A stretch of 6,576 bases of DNA, taken from the NCBI GenBank assembly GCA_964531215.1, contig CAZHFK010000048.1, positions 1-6,576 of the forward strand, in the 5' to 3' direction. The DNA is from WJKP01 sp964531215. Lineage in GTDB: Bacteria > Patescibacteriota > Patescibacteriia > CAIXNZ01. The translations under genes were made by a program, and so were the position numbers. A model generated the notes under the pieces. It saw nothing but the letters and a program-made list of their open reading frames with translations, did not search any database and had not been told where the DNA came from. Below, in pieces: positions 1 through 4,596 of this stretch (its first letter is position 1; each line of letters opens with the position of its first letter).

Positions 1-1
1 T

Positions 2-64
2 TTAAATAATATTAATTATCCCCAAAATGTAACCTTGACTATGCAACTGTACAATCCTTGCTAA
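2..64 (+). CDS. Possible C-terminal tail of a gene entering from the left (partial)
   Basis: One + frame is open from the window edge to a TAA at 62-64 and reads ...NVTLTMQLYNPC. The alternating V-L-M-L pattern looks like a beta-strand at the end of a secreted or surface domain, and this stretch is less AT-rich than the sequence just after it. Only 20 residues are visible, so no family can be named and the frame could be open by chance. If real, its stop overlaps the -35 region of the lipoprotein promoter, so the two genes sit very close together. Confidence 0.35.
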   Translation, partial: LNNINYPQNVTLTMQLYNPC

Positions 65-87
65 TGCTCAAGCGTTTATGTTATACT
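58..87 (+). promoter_or_regulatory. Extended -10 promoter for the lipoprotein gene
   Basis: TATACT at 82-87 is preceded by TG plus one base (79-81), an extended -10 element. A weak -35, TTGCTA (58-63, 4 of 6 matches to TTGACA), lies 18 bases upstream. Transcription would start near 94, giving a leader of about 30 bases with no Shine-Dalgarno before the ATG at 124. Confidence 0.6.
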
Positions 88-123
88 TCCCCTAACTAAT
101 TATTTATAATTAAATTGTTTTTT

Positions 124-792
124 ATGAAAAAAAATATATTTTTATTGGGTATAAGCGCGATTTTATTGTTGGGTTTGTCCGCTTGCGGGCAAGGCAACAT
201 TTGGGGAAACGATGACTCTATGAGTCCCGATGAGGCTCGGGACAAAGTTGAGGAGTTTATAAATCAAAATTTACTTCAAGAGGGGCAGGGTAAAGCCCGT
301 GTATCCGACGTCTCGAAAGAAGGAGATCTGTATAAACTAACGGTTCAAGTAGGTGATCAATCAATTGAATCCTATGTTACCAAAGACGGGAAAAAATTCT
401 TTCCCGAAATGATTGATATGGAAAACCCGGGAGAGAAATTTGGAGGAGAACAGTCATCCCAAGGAACACAACCTCAAAACTCCGGGCAACAAGCGCCTCA
501 GCAGGAAATGAGTCTTTCTGAGCGCGCTGAAGCTATGGTTTCCGAAGGCAGGATATTATTAGAGCAATACGGTGACAGCGTGAGTGAAGAAGATAAAAAT
601 AATTTTGAAACTAAATTAGACGAACTTGAAAAATTAAACCAAGGGGCTGACCCCGAATCCGAGGAATTGAATAACAAAATACAGGAAGTGCTGGAATCCA
701 GCCAACCCATAGCAGATAAAGCTATGGAAGAACAGCAAAACCAACAGCAACAGCAAAGCCAAGGACAAGTAGAAGTTGTTCCGCAACCGTAG
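124..792 (+). CDS. Lipoprotein with an Hsp70/DnaK-lid-like C-terminal helical domain
   Basis: A predicted lipoprotein of 222 residues. Residues 1-20 form a lipoprotein signal peptide (KK, hydrophobic core) ending in the lipobox LSAC with lipidated Cys21, so the protein is exported and membrane-anchored. I chose the ATG at 124 over an in-frame TTG at 115 because MKKNIF is the normal signal start. Residues 34-98 look like a small alpha/beta domain (DLYKLTVQVGDQSIESYV, then TKDGKKFFPE). From memory, similar domains precede thioredoxin/DsbA-like modules in Patescibacteria, but no thioredoxin module follows here. Residues 105-128 are a Gln/Gly-rich linker. Residues 129-203 (ERAEAM..., YGDSVSEEDK, helix, ESSQPIADKAMEEQ) closely resemble the alpha-helical lid of DnaK. 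The tail is Gln-rich (204-214). No ATPase domain is present. A rho-independent terminator follows, so it is probably transcribed alone. The function is unknown; a peptide- or partner-binding role is only inference. Confidence 0.9.
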   Translation: MKKNIFLLGISAILLLGLSACGQGNIWGNDDSMSPDEARDKVEEFINQNLLQEGQGKARVSDVSKEGDLYKLTVQVGDQSIESYVTKDGKKFFPEMIDMENPGEKFGGEQSSQGTQPQNSGQQAPQQEMSLSERAEAMVSEGRILLEQYGDSVSEEDKNNFETKLDELEKLNQGADPESEELNNKIQEVLESSQPIADKAMEEQQNQQQQQSQGQVEVVPQP

Positions 793-815
793 TAAAAAAA
801 TTTTTAAACTAAAAC

Positions 816-845
816 AAAACCGTCGAATATCAGGCGGTTTTTTTT
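816..845 (+). terminator. Rho-independent terminator after the lipoprotein gene
   Basis: AAAACCGTC (816-824) pairs with GGCGGTTTT (833-841), a 9-bp stem with one T-G wobble and an 8-base loop, and runs into a T tract to 845. It lies 23 bases after the TAG stop. Confidence 0.85.
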
Positions 846-858
846 ATTTTAAATTAAA

Positions 859-867
859 TGATATACT
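859..867 (+). promoter_or_regulatory. Extended -10 promoter element for greA
   Basis: TGATATACT is an extended -10 box (TGn + TATACT) of the same form as the one before the lipoprotein gene. No good -35 is visible: the expected place is inside the T tract of the preceding terminator. Transcription would begin near 874, which places the ATG at 858 upstream of the transcript and supports the ATG at 888 as the start. Confidence 0.55.
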
Positions 868-887
868 TTCTTAGTAATTACATATTT

Positions 888-1388
888 ATGCAAGTACCCA
901 AAAGAAGATACGACTCAAACCCTCAGCAAAATTTTGATCCTCATATTACCCAAAAGCAAGCTGATCAAATGAAAGCTGAATTGGAAAAAATGATCAAAGT
1001 TATTCGGCCTAAACTCGCTAAAGAAGTGGCAGAACATGCTAAGCTGGGTGATTTTTCTGAAAATGCTGCCTATCAAATGGCCAAAGGTAAACTACGCGGT
1101 TTAAATAACCGTATTTTAGTTTTGCAAAATAATTTGGAAAAAGCTATTATTATTAAATCTAACAAAAAAAGCGAAACTGTCTGTCTGGGCTGTAAAGTTA
1201 AAATCAAAACAAACAATCAAGAATATATTTACACAATACTTGGCTCACAAGAAACCGATCCGCAAAAAGGTATTATCTCCCACCTTTCCCCGATTGGCTC
1301 AGCTTTATTAGGCCATCGTACCGGTGACGAGGTTGAGGTGAAAATAGATGATAAAATAATAAAATATAAAATACTTGAAATAAAATAA
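888..1388 (+). CDS. greA: Transcription elongation factor GreA
   Basis: GreA enters the secondary channel of a backtracked RNA polymerase and stimulates cleavage of the 3' end of the RNA, restarting elongation in the cytoplasm. The 166-residue protein has the family architecture: an N-terminal coiled coil (about 20-90) with the tip loop LGDFSENAAY, in which D55 and E58 match the acidic pair that positions catalytic Mg2+, then a C-terminal FKBP-like domain (about 95-166) with the signature ILGSQETDPQKGIISHLSP and ALLGHRTGDEVEV. E. coli GreA is 158 residues; the extra length is an N-terminal extension (MQVPKRRYDSNPQQNFDPHI), which I recall as usual in Patescibacteria. An in-frame ATG at 858 would add ten residues but overlaps the -10 box, so 888 is preferred. 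There is no Shine-Dalgarno. It is probably monocistronic, between two terminators. Confidence 0.92.
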   Translation: MQVPKRRYDSNPQQNFDPHITQKQADQMKAELEKMIKVIRPKLAKEVAEHAKLGDFSENAAYQMAKGKLRGLNNRILVLQNNLEKAIIIKSNKKSETVCLGCKVKIKTNNQEYIYTILGSQETDPQKGIISHLSPIGSALLGHRTGDEVEVKIDDKIIKYKILEIK

Positions 1389-1416
1389 AAAACCCGCAAA
1401 ATATCTGCGGATTTTT
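1387..1416. terminator. Terminator between convergent greA and the GNAT gene, probably bidirectional
   Basis: CCGCA (1394-1398) pairs with TGCGG (1406-1410) around a 7-base loop. After one C-A mismatch the stem continues as five A-T pairs, giving a T tract on the + strand (1412-1416) and, read on the - strand, another T tract through 1392-1387. It serves greA and may serve the GNAT gene that ends at 1465. The GC core is short. Confidence 0.65.
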
Positions 1417-1464
1417 ATTTTGATTTTTATAGCTCTTAGCTAAGTGTTATTTAAAATGAGATTT

Positions 1465-1980
1465 TTATTTTATTTTACTATAGATATGGGTATCCAAATA
1501 TTTCCCGTCCTTTAAATATTTTTTTCTTAAGATCCCTTCTTTTTTAAAACCGCATTTTTCCAAAACACGCATTGAAGCGGGATTATGGTCATAGACATCA
1601 GCTTCAATACGTTTTAATTTATACTTCTTGAATATTTGGCTAACAAATTTTTTAACAATTTTAGTCATTAAACCCTTACCCCAGTGTTTTTCTGCCAACC
1701 AATAGCCGATTGAACAACTATGCCCCTCAAACTTATTGGCTGAAATCCAGCCAACGACTTCCCCATCTATTTCAATGGCCAATGTTATAAAATTAGGCTT
1801 TCTTTTTTTATATTCTTTTATGAAAAAATCTATTCTTTTTCTGGCGTCTTTTATGGTAAATGGATATGGCAACCGGTGCATATTAAGACTGATTTTTTTA
1901 TTATTAGCATATTTGGCATAATCAGTCTCATCCATTTTTTTAAACGGCCGGATAATAAATTGTTTGGTTTTAATAAACAT
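1465..1980 (-). CDS. GNAT-family N-acetyltransferase (RimJ/RimL-like)
   Basis: Transfers an acetyl group from acetyl-CoA to an amine; in the RimJ/RimL branch the known substrates are N-terminal amines of ribosomal proteins, but related members act on small molecules or antibiotics, so the substrate is not fixed here. The 171-residue protein is full length for a single GNAT domain: an N-terminal strand with TKQFIIRPFKKMDETDYAKY typical of the Acetyltransf_3 type, central strand EIDGEVVGWIS (70-80), the acetyl-CoA pyrophosphate loop region WLAEKHWGKGLM (94-105; W100-G-K-G103), and the C-terminal motif DHNPASMRVLEKCGFKKEG (131-149), with N133 and S136 typical of motif B. No Shine-Dalgarno is present. 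The start lies 6 bases after the stop of a transposase remnant on the same strand, and transcription probably begins near 2141. It converges with greA. Confidence 0.88.
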   Translation of the reverse strand: MFIKTKQFIIRPFKKMDETDYAKYANNKKISLNMHRLPYPFTIKDARKRIDFFIKEYKKRKPNFITLAIEIDGEVVGWISANKFEGHSCSIGYWLAEKHWGKGLMTKIVKKFVSQIFKKYKLKRIEADVYDHNPASMRVLEKCGFKKEGILRKKYLKDGKYLDTHIYSKIK

Positions 1981-1986
1981 AAAATT

Positions 1987-2145
1987 TTAATTAATATTCA
2001 GGGGATTATTTTTATCTTCAGCCCATTTAGCCGGATTGCCAATTATATAATTGCGTTTATTAATTAATTCCTTTTCGTTGCGGATTATACGATGATGGAA
2101 TGATTTCTGCCATTTGAAATAATTATATCCTTTTAAATGAATTAA
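1987..2145 (-). pseudogene. C-terminal remnant of an IS200-like/REP-associated tyrosine transposase
   Basis: A 52-residue minus-strand frame with no start codon lies between an upstream in-frame TAA (2146-2148) and a TAA at 1987-1989. It reads GYNYFKWQKSFHHRIIRNEK, then an E-L-I-N helix, then NYIIGNPAKWAEDKNNP. The WQ-SF-HH-IIRNE and YI--NP-KW pattern is the C-terminal signature I know from IS200-like (Y1, COG1943) transposases of the REP-associated (RAYT) group. The N-terminal HUH histidine motif and most of the catalytic domain are absent: upstream of about 2146 the sequence is promoter-like and non-coding in all frames I read. It is therefore a decayed fragment, not an active element. The GNAT gene begins only 6 bases downstream, so the remnant may now be its 5' leader. 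Confidence 0.75.
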
Positions 2146-2176
2146 TTATAGTACATGTATTAAATTAATTTGTCAA
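2145..2176 (-). promoter_or_regulatory. Promoter reading left toward the GNAT gene
   Basis: On the - strand TTGACA (2176-2171) is followed after 17 bases by TACTAT (2153-2148), with a perfect TATAAT overlapping it (2150-2145, spacing 20). Transcription would start near 2138-2141, run through the transposase remnant and reach the GNAT ATG at 1980 after about 160 bases of leader. Confidence 0.5.
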
Positions 2177-2228
2177 GGCTTTTTTAAAAAATTGTCAACG
2201 GGAAGTTAAAGTCAAAGCTTGACAAATT
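2167..2228. repeat. 11-bp inverted repeat carrying two divergent -35 boxes
   Basis: AATTTGTCAAG (2167-2177) and CTTGACAAATT (2218-2228) are exact inverse complements with 40 bases between them. Allowing one bulged G (2178), the pairing continues inward for four more bases (CTTT/AAAG). Each arm contains TTGACA in outward orientation, so the repeat is explained at least partly by divergent promoters. A third TTGTCAA lies between the arms (2192-2198), and GTCAA-AGC-TTGAC (2211-2223) makes a small palindrome over the right arm, which could be a repressor site. That last point is inference. Confidence 0.6.
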
Positions 2229-2247
2229 TTGAATAATTAGCTAATTT
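2219..2247 (+). promoter_or_regulatory. Promoter for the coiled-coil gene at 2295
   Basis: A perfect -35, TTGACA (2219-2224), is followed after 17 bases by TAATTT (2242-2247), a weak -10 (3 of 6). The start would be near 2254, giving a leader of about 40 bases that includes the strong Shine-Dalgarno at 2284-2290. Confidence 0.45.
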
Positions 2248-2283
2248 AAAGTATTACTGGTCAAAAACAAATAAAATCTAAAC

Positions 2284-2290
2284 AAGGAGG
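2284..2290 (+). promoter_or_regulatory. Strong Shine-Dalgarno
   Basis: AAGGAGG lies 4 bases before the ATG at 2295. It fixes the start and stands out because most other genes in this window have no recognisable ribosome binding site. Confidence 0.85.
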
Positions 2291-2294
2291 AAAA

Positions 2295-3014
2295 ATGGAC
2301 AAACTTAAAAGGGCGAGAATAAATGTAAAAAAAGTTACAGAAAAGGAAAAAAGCAATAAGAGAAAAATCAAAGAATTAAAGAAAAAAATAAGTGATGGTA
2401 ATAAAAGACAAACAGAATTACGTAAAAACTGGCAAGCACGGTTAGAAGAGTTAAGAGAAAAATTGGACAAAACCCTTGCAATTGATACTTCCAGTCTTAG
2501 TGCTAATAAACAATTTTTGTCTAATCAATTAGAGCAAATTGCCGAACAAAAGCAAAAGCTTCAAAAATTTAAAGATCAAGATGTTTTAGCACAGCCTGTC
2601 CAAAATGAATTTTATAACGATTATGTTGAAAAATTAATCGGACCGAATAACTCTGATAAAAAAACTGAAACAAAACACCACCGTTTAAGAATCAAAGCTC
2701 GTTTCTGGGATGAACTTTTTGAAGCTAGTCCAGCCGGTGAAGTTGAAAAAGAAATAAAAGTTTATATTGAAAAGGTGGCTGAGGCTGAAAAAATTATTAA
2801 TCAGTCTCAGGCCAAAACTCAAAATCTGGTCGGCAAAATTTCTACTATTTTACAAAAAACGGAGGAAAACAAAACAATTGCCATGCGGCTTGGCCCTGAT
2901 TTGGACAAACTAAAAAATCTTCAAACAATGCTGGAATCCGACAGCTTAAAGCCAAGAGATTTACGGCAAATTGAATATAAGCTTAATCAAATCAAAAACA
3001 AATACAAGCTATAA
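2295..3014 (+). CDS. Hypothetical cytoplasmic coiled-coil protein
   Basis: I do not recognise a family. The 239-residue protein has no signal peptide and no membrane segment, so it is probably cytoplasmic. Residues 1-60 are very basic and helical (KLKRARINVKKV..., IKELKKKI, ELREKLDK), likely a coiled coil; residues 72-93 form a second helix (QLEQIAEQKQKLQKF). A more globular stretch follows (95-150: EFYNDYVEKLIGPN, then RLRIKARFWDELFEASPAGE), then two more long helices (150-192 and 203-239). The alternation of helices around a middle block would suit an antiparallel coiled-coil hairpin. The Lys-rich N-terminus could bind nucleic acid, but this is inference. It is a self-contained unit: its own promoter, an AAGGAGG ribosome site and a strong terminator. 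That suggests it is well expressed. It is divergent from the GNAT gene. Confidence 0.85.
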   Translation: MDKLKRARINVKKVTEKEKSNKRKIKELKKKISDGNKRQTELRKNWQARLEELREKLDKTLAIDTSSLSANKQFLSNQLEQIAEQKQKLQKFKDQDVLAQPVQNEFYNDYVEKLIGPNNSDKKTETKHHRLRIKARFWDELFEASPAGEVEKEIKVYIEKVAEAEKIINQSQAKTQNLVGKISTILQKTEENKTIAMRLGPDLDKLKNLQTMLESDSLKPRDLRQIEYKLNQIKNKYKL

Positions 3015-3025
3015 ACAAACAAATC

Positions 3026-3054
3026 AAAAGCGCACTCATAAAGTGCGCTTTTTT
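3026..3054. terminator. Strong rho-independent terminator between convergent units
   Basis: AAAAGCGCACT (3026-3036) and AGTGCGCTTTT (3042-3052) form a perfect 11-bp stem with a 5-base loop and a T tract to 3054. It lies 12 bases after the TAA of the coiled-coil gene. On the - strand the stem ends in four Ts, so it may also stop the leftward operon whose last gene ends at 3091. Confidence 0.9.
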
Positions 3055-3090
3055 ATTTGAAATAAAAATTTTCCCATAACCAATGACTAC

Positions 3091-3231
3091 TTATCTATTT
3101 TCATAAATTTCCACTGCATCGTCAGGATCATCAATATCATGTTCATACATTAAATCAGCCACTTCTTCGGCTTCATGGCGATCCAAGCCATAATTATCCA
3201 TGAGTTCTAAAATTGTTTCCGGGTCTGGCAT
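3091..3231 (-). CDS. Small acidic helical protein (46 residues), last gene of the leftward operon
   Basis: A 46-residue open frame that is easy to miss because of its size. It reads MPDPETILELMDNYGLDRHE, then AEEVADLMYEHDIDDPDDAV, then EIYENR and a TAA stop. The protein is strongly acidic and its hydrophobic residues fall in a helix-turn-helix-turn-helix pattern (ILELM, L-D-HEAEEVADLMY, DDAVEIY), like a three-helix bundle of the UBA/CUE kind; that fold is inference from pattern only. Codon use looks coding, with varied Asp/Glu/Leu codons and no low-complexity run. It starts 11 bases after the stop of the metallopeptidase gene on the same strand, the same gap that separates that gene from the one before it, so they are probably co-transcribed. 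No Shine-Dalgarno. Function unknown. Confidence 0.72.
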   Translation of the reverse strand: MPDPETILELMDNYGLDRHEAEEVADLMYEHDIDDPDDAVEIYENR

Positions 3232-3242
3232 AAATATATTTA

Positions 3243-3962
3243 TTATTTTTTAATCAGCCACTTTTTGATTAAGTAATCAATATCCTGATTTTTCTGCCAG
3301 TCATGTTTAATTTGTTTAATCAGTTTTTCATTACCAAAATACGGTTTGCGGTTTTTTTCATTTTTAAATAGTTTATTATATGGCTGCCATTCTTCTAAAA
3401 CATAATTGAAAATTTCAGAGATTAACCAAACATAATCATCTGGTTTGCCTTTGATTTTTGAATCTTCGCTTAATTTGTATTTTTTCTTTAAATAATCAAA
3501 ATAAATAAAATGCGTCATCTCATGGGCAATAACTTTATTAACAAATTCAGGCTGAGACCGATCTGCCGGGAAAAAGAAAATTTTTTCTTCAATATAACGA
3601 GGAAACATATTATAAATAGAAGCGACTGCCCGATAATTACTCGACGGCCATTTATGGTTTTTGAAAACTTTATCCATTAATTTATAATATTGCCGAGATT
3701 TTTTAAGCCATGATTTTTTTACTTGGATGGTATGGCTCAGCAGTTCTTTTTTATTATCAATAAAAAATTTTTTAGTATAAGCTCTGATTATTTTCTTTTT
3801 TTCTTTTTGCGTAAAATTTTTATCTAAAATAAAATGCAAATGTTCGGGTAAAAATTTTTCCAAATAATACGGTTCGGTTTTATTCCAGCTTAAAAAATCA
3901 AAAGCATTTTTTGCGTCTTTTTTATAATCAATTATAAATTTTATTTTAGGATAGTGGGTCAT
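3243..3962 (-). CDS. Putative zincin-like metallopeptidase (HEMTH motif)
   Basis: A probable zinc metallopeptidase of 239 residues. The HExxH motif HEMTH (147-151; about 3506-3522) sits in a typical hydrophobic helix, VNKVIAHEMTHFIYFDYL, preceded by a strand IFFFP. HExxH gives two zinc-binding His and the catalytic Glu; a likely third ligand is E183 in WLISEIFNYVL, 36 residues after the first His, as in gluzincin-type families with a SE motif on the next helix. No signal peptide or membrane segment is seen, so the location is unclear. The N-terminal 100 residues are Lys-rich and helical, and I do not recognise them. An in-frame ATG at 3995 would add 11 residues, but it lies inside the Cys-rich reading frame that ends at 3974; starting at 3962 gives an 11-base gap. 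Neither start has a Shine-Dalgarno. Peptidase activity is inferred from the motif; the substrate is unknown. Confidence 0.78.
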   Translation of the reverse strand: MTHYPKIKFIIDYKKDAKNAFDFLSWNKTEPYYLEKFLPEHLHFILDKNFTQKEKKKIIRAYTKKFFIDNKKELLSHTIQVKKSWLKKSRQYYKLMDKVFKNHKWPSSNYRAVASIYNMFPRYIEEKIFFFPADRSQPEFVNKVIAHEMTHFIYFDYLKKKYKLSEDSKIKGKPDDYVWLISEIFNYVLEEWQPYNKLFKNEKNRKPYFGNEKLIKQIKHDWQKNQDIDYLIKKWLIKK

Positions 3963-3973
3963 AAAATATTTTT

Positions 3974-4180
3974 TTATTCTAAAATTTCTTGGCATTTATT
4001 ATTAAGACAATCATCTTTGGGTGGTTCAATACAGCCATAAATACAATCTGATTGATAATTTTCAATCAAAGTCTTAATCTTGGTCACTTGACTGCTATTA
4101 ACATAAATATAACAGCCAAACGGGCATTTGCCCACTAATTGCACGCAATCGGATTTTTCCTGACAATATAATTGGCCTGC
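3974..4180 (-). pseudogene. Eight-cysteine extracellular domain, cut off from its membrane anchor by a frameshift
   Basis: The minus-strand frame from 4180 to a TAA at 3974-3976 has 68 codons, no usable ATG and clearly coding content: YCQEKSDCVQLVGKCPFGCY, then IYVNSSQVTKIKTLIENYQS, then DCIYGCIEPPKDDCLNNKCQ, EILE. It holds eight Cys (spacings x5, x6, x3, a long helix, x3, x7, x4), as expected of a disulfide-bonded domain. I recall the same CPFGCY-VN...Y---C-Y-C---C-N-KC pattern in small surface proteins of Patescibacteria. It continues the upstream ORF (4135-4467) after a shift of one base: that ORF reads QANY and then an unlikely tail, while this frame takes over at YCQ. A TAA at 4181-4183 closes this frame upstream, so the crossover lies between about 4180 and 4165. 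The cause may be a real mutation, an assembly or sequencing error, or, less likely, recoding. Confidence 0.75.
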
Positions 4181-4467
4181 TTAATTGCCTGTTCTATTTT
4201 TTGCTGCGCAGTTTGGCGGTTTAAATAAACATACAAGCCAAAGGCCAAGATAATAACAAAAATAAAAATAAATTTATCTTTAAAAACCCAGATTAAACTT
4301 TCTAAGCCATCAGGTATTCGTTTGGAAGCAAACACCTCCCAATCCCCAAAAACAACCATACCATCACTATGAAATCCATGTTCATACATTTGATCAACCA
4401 TTTCTTTTTGGACTTCACTGACAGTCTTATCTCTGACATCAATTTTAACCTGTGGTAAATCCCTCAT
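4135..4467 (-). CDS. Membrane-anchored protein, N-terminal part (frameshifted before its Cys-rich domain)
   Basis: As read, 110 residues. Residues 1-62 are a soluble, probably cytoplasmic segment (VKIDVRDKTVSEVQKEMVDQ, then GMVVFGDWEVFASKRIPDGL) that I do not recognise. Residues 64-83 are one transmembrane helix (KFIFIFVIILAFGLYVYLNR), followed by a short helix QTAQQKIEQAIKQAN. The last ten residues (IVRKNPIACN) are most likely out of frame: the next frame gives YCQEKSDC and the eight-Cys domain at 3974-4180. The intended product would be about 160-165 residues, with a cytoplasmic N-terminus, a single helix and an outer disulfide-rich domain. The start is fixed by a strong Shine-Dalgarno, AAGGAGG (4479-4473), 5 bases upstream. 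It is the first gene of a probable operon with the HEMTH peptidase and the 46-residue protein. Confidence 0.8.
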   Translation of the reverse strand: MRDLPQVKIDVRDKTVSEVQKEMVDQMYEHGFHSDGMVVFGDWEVFASKRIPDGLESLIWVFKDKFIFIFVIILAFGLYVYLNRQTAQQKIEQAIKQANYIVRKNPIACN

Positions 4468-4472
4468 TATAC

Positions 4473-4514
4473 CCTCCTTTGCTTTGTTTTAAAACAAGTT
4501 AACAGGTTGACAAA
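4473..4514 (-). promoter_or_regulatory. Leader of the leftward operon: Shine-Dalgarno, palindrome and tentative promoter
   Basis: On the - strand AAGGAGG (4479-4473) is a clear ribosome site. Upstream, TTGTCA (4512-4507 with flanks) and TAAAAC about 16 bases later form a weak candidate promoter. A perfect 14-bp palindrome, TTGTTTTAAAACAA (4484-4497), overlaps that -10 region and could be an operator. The Shine-Dalgarno is secure; the promoter and operator are tentative. Confidence 0.4.
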
Positions 4515-4596
4515 ATTCATTCTTATTTTATTCTTTTAATCGCCAAAAATCAAGAAGAGACCTTAAATAAATTTAATAGATTTAGACTGGCTATTT

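Noticed and set aside
224..243. 7-bp perfect hairpin GTCCCGA/TCGGGAC early in the lipoprotein gene
   Set aside because: It lies fully inside codons for SPDEARD and has no T tract or nearby signal; a chance hairpin in a less AT-rich stretch is the simplest explanation.
498..710. 70-residue minus-strand open frame inside the lipoprotein gene
   Set aside because: It is the antisense of the Glu/Ser-rich helical domain, giving a Ser/Leu-rich sequence with no start signals; the + strand frame is clearly the coding one.
858..887. Upstream ATG adding ten residues to GreA
   Set aside because: It overlaps the extended -10 box, and MIYFLSNYIF has no counterpart in GreA proteins.
1736..2067. Two plus-strand open frames opposite the GNAT gene
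   Set aside because: They mirror the acetyltransferase and the transposase remnant, are hydrophobic by composition and lack start signals.
2261..2470. Minus-strand frame opposite the start of the coiled-coil gene
   Set aside because: Its Phe/Leu/Ser-rich sequence is the complement of Lys/Glu codons; the + gene has a promoter, Shine-Dalgarno and terminator.
4152..4161. A-run GGAAAAATCC as a programmed -1 frameshift site
   Set aside because: In the zero frame it reads AGG AAA AAT, not a good X XXY YYZ heptamer, and shifting there would lose the first Cys of the domain; no downstream stem was evident.
3151..4390. Shared MYEH segment in the small acidic protein and the membrane protein
   Set aside because: The match (LMYEHDI versus QMYEHGF) covers only a few residues and flanking sequence does not align; not taken as evidence of common origin.
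4507..4512. TTGACA on the + strand as -35 for the M16 gene
   Set aside because: No -10 lies at a usable distance (nothing TATAAT-like at 16-18 bases), and it is far from the TATAAT at 4600.
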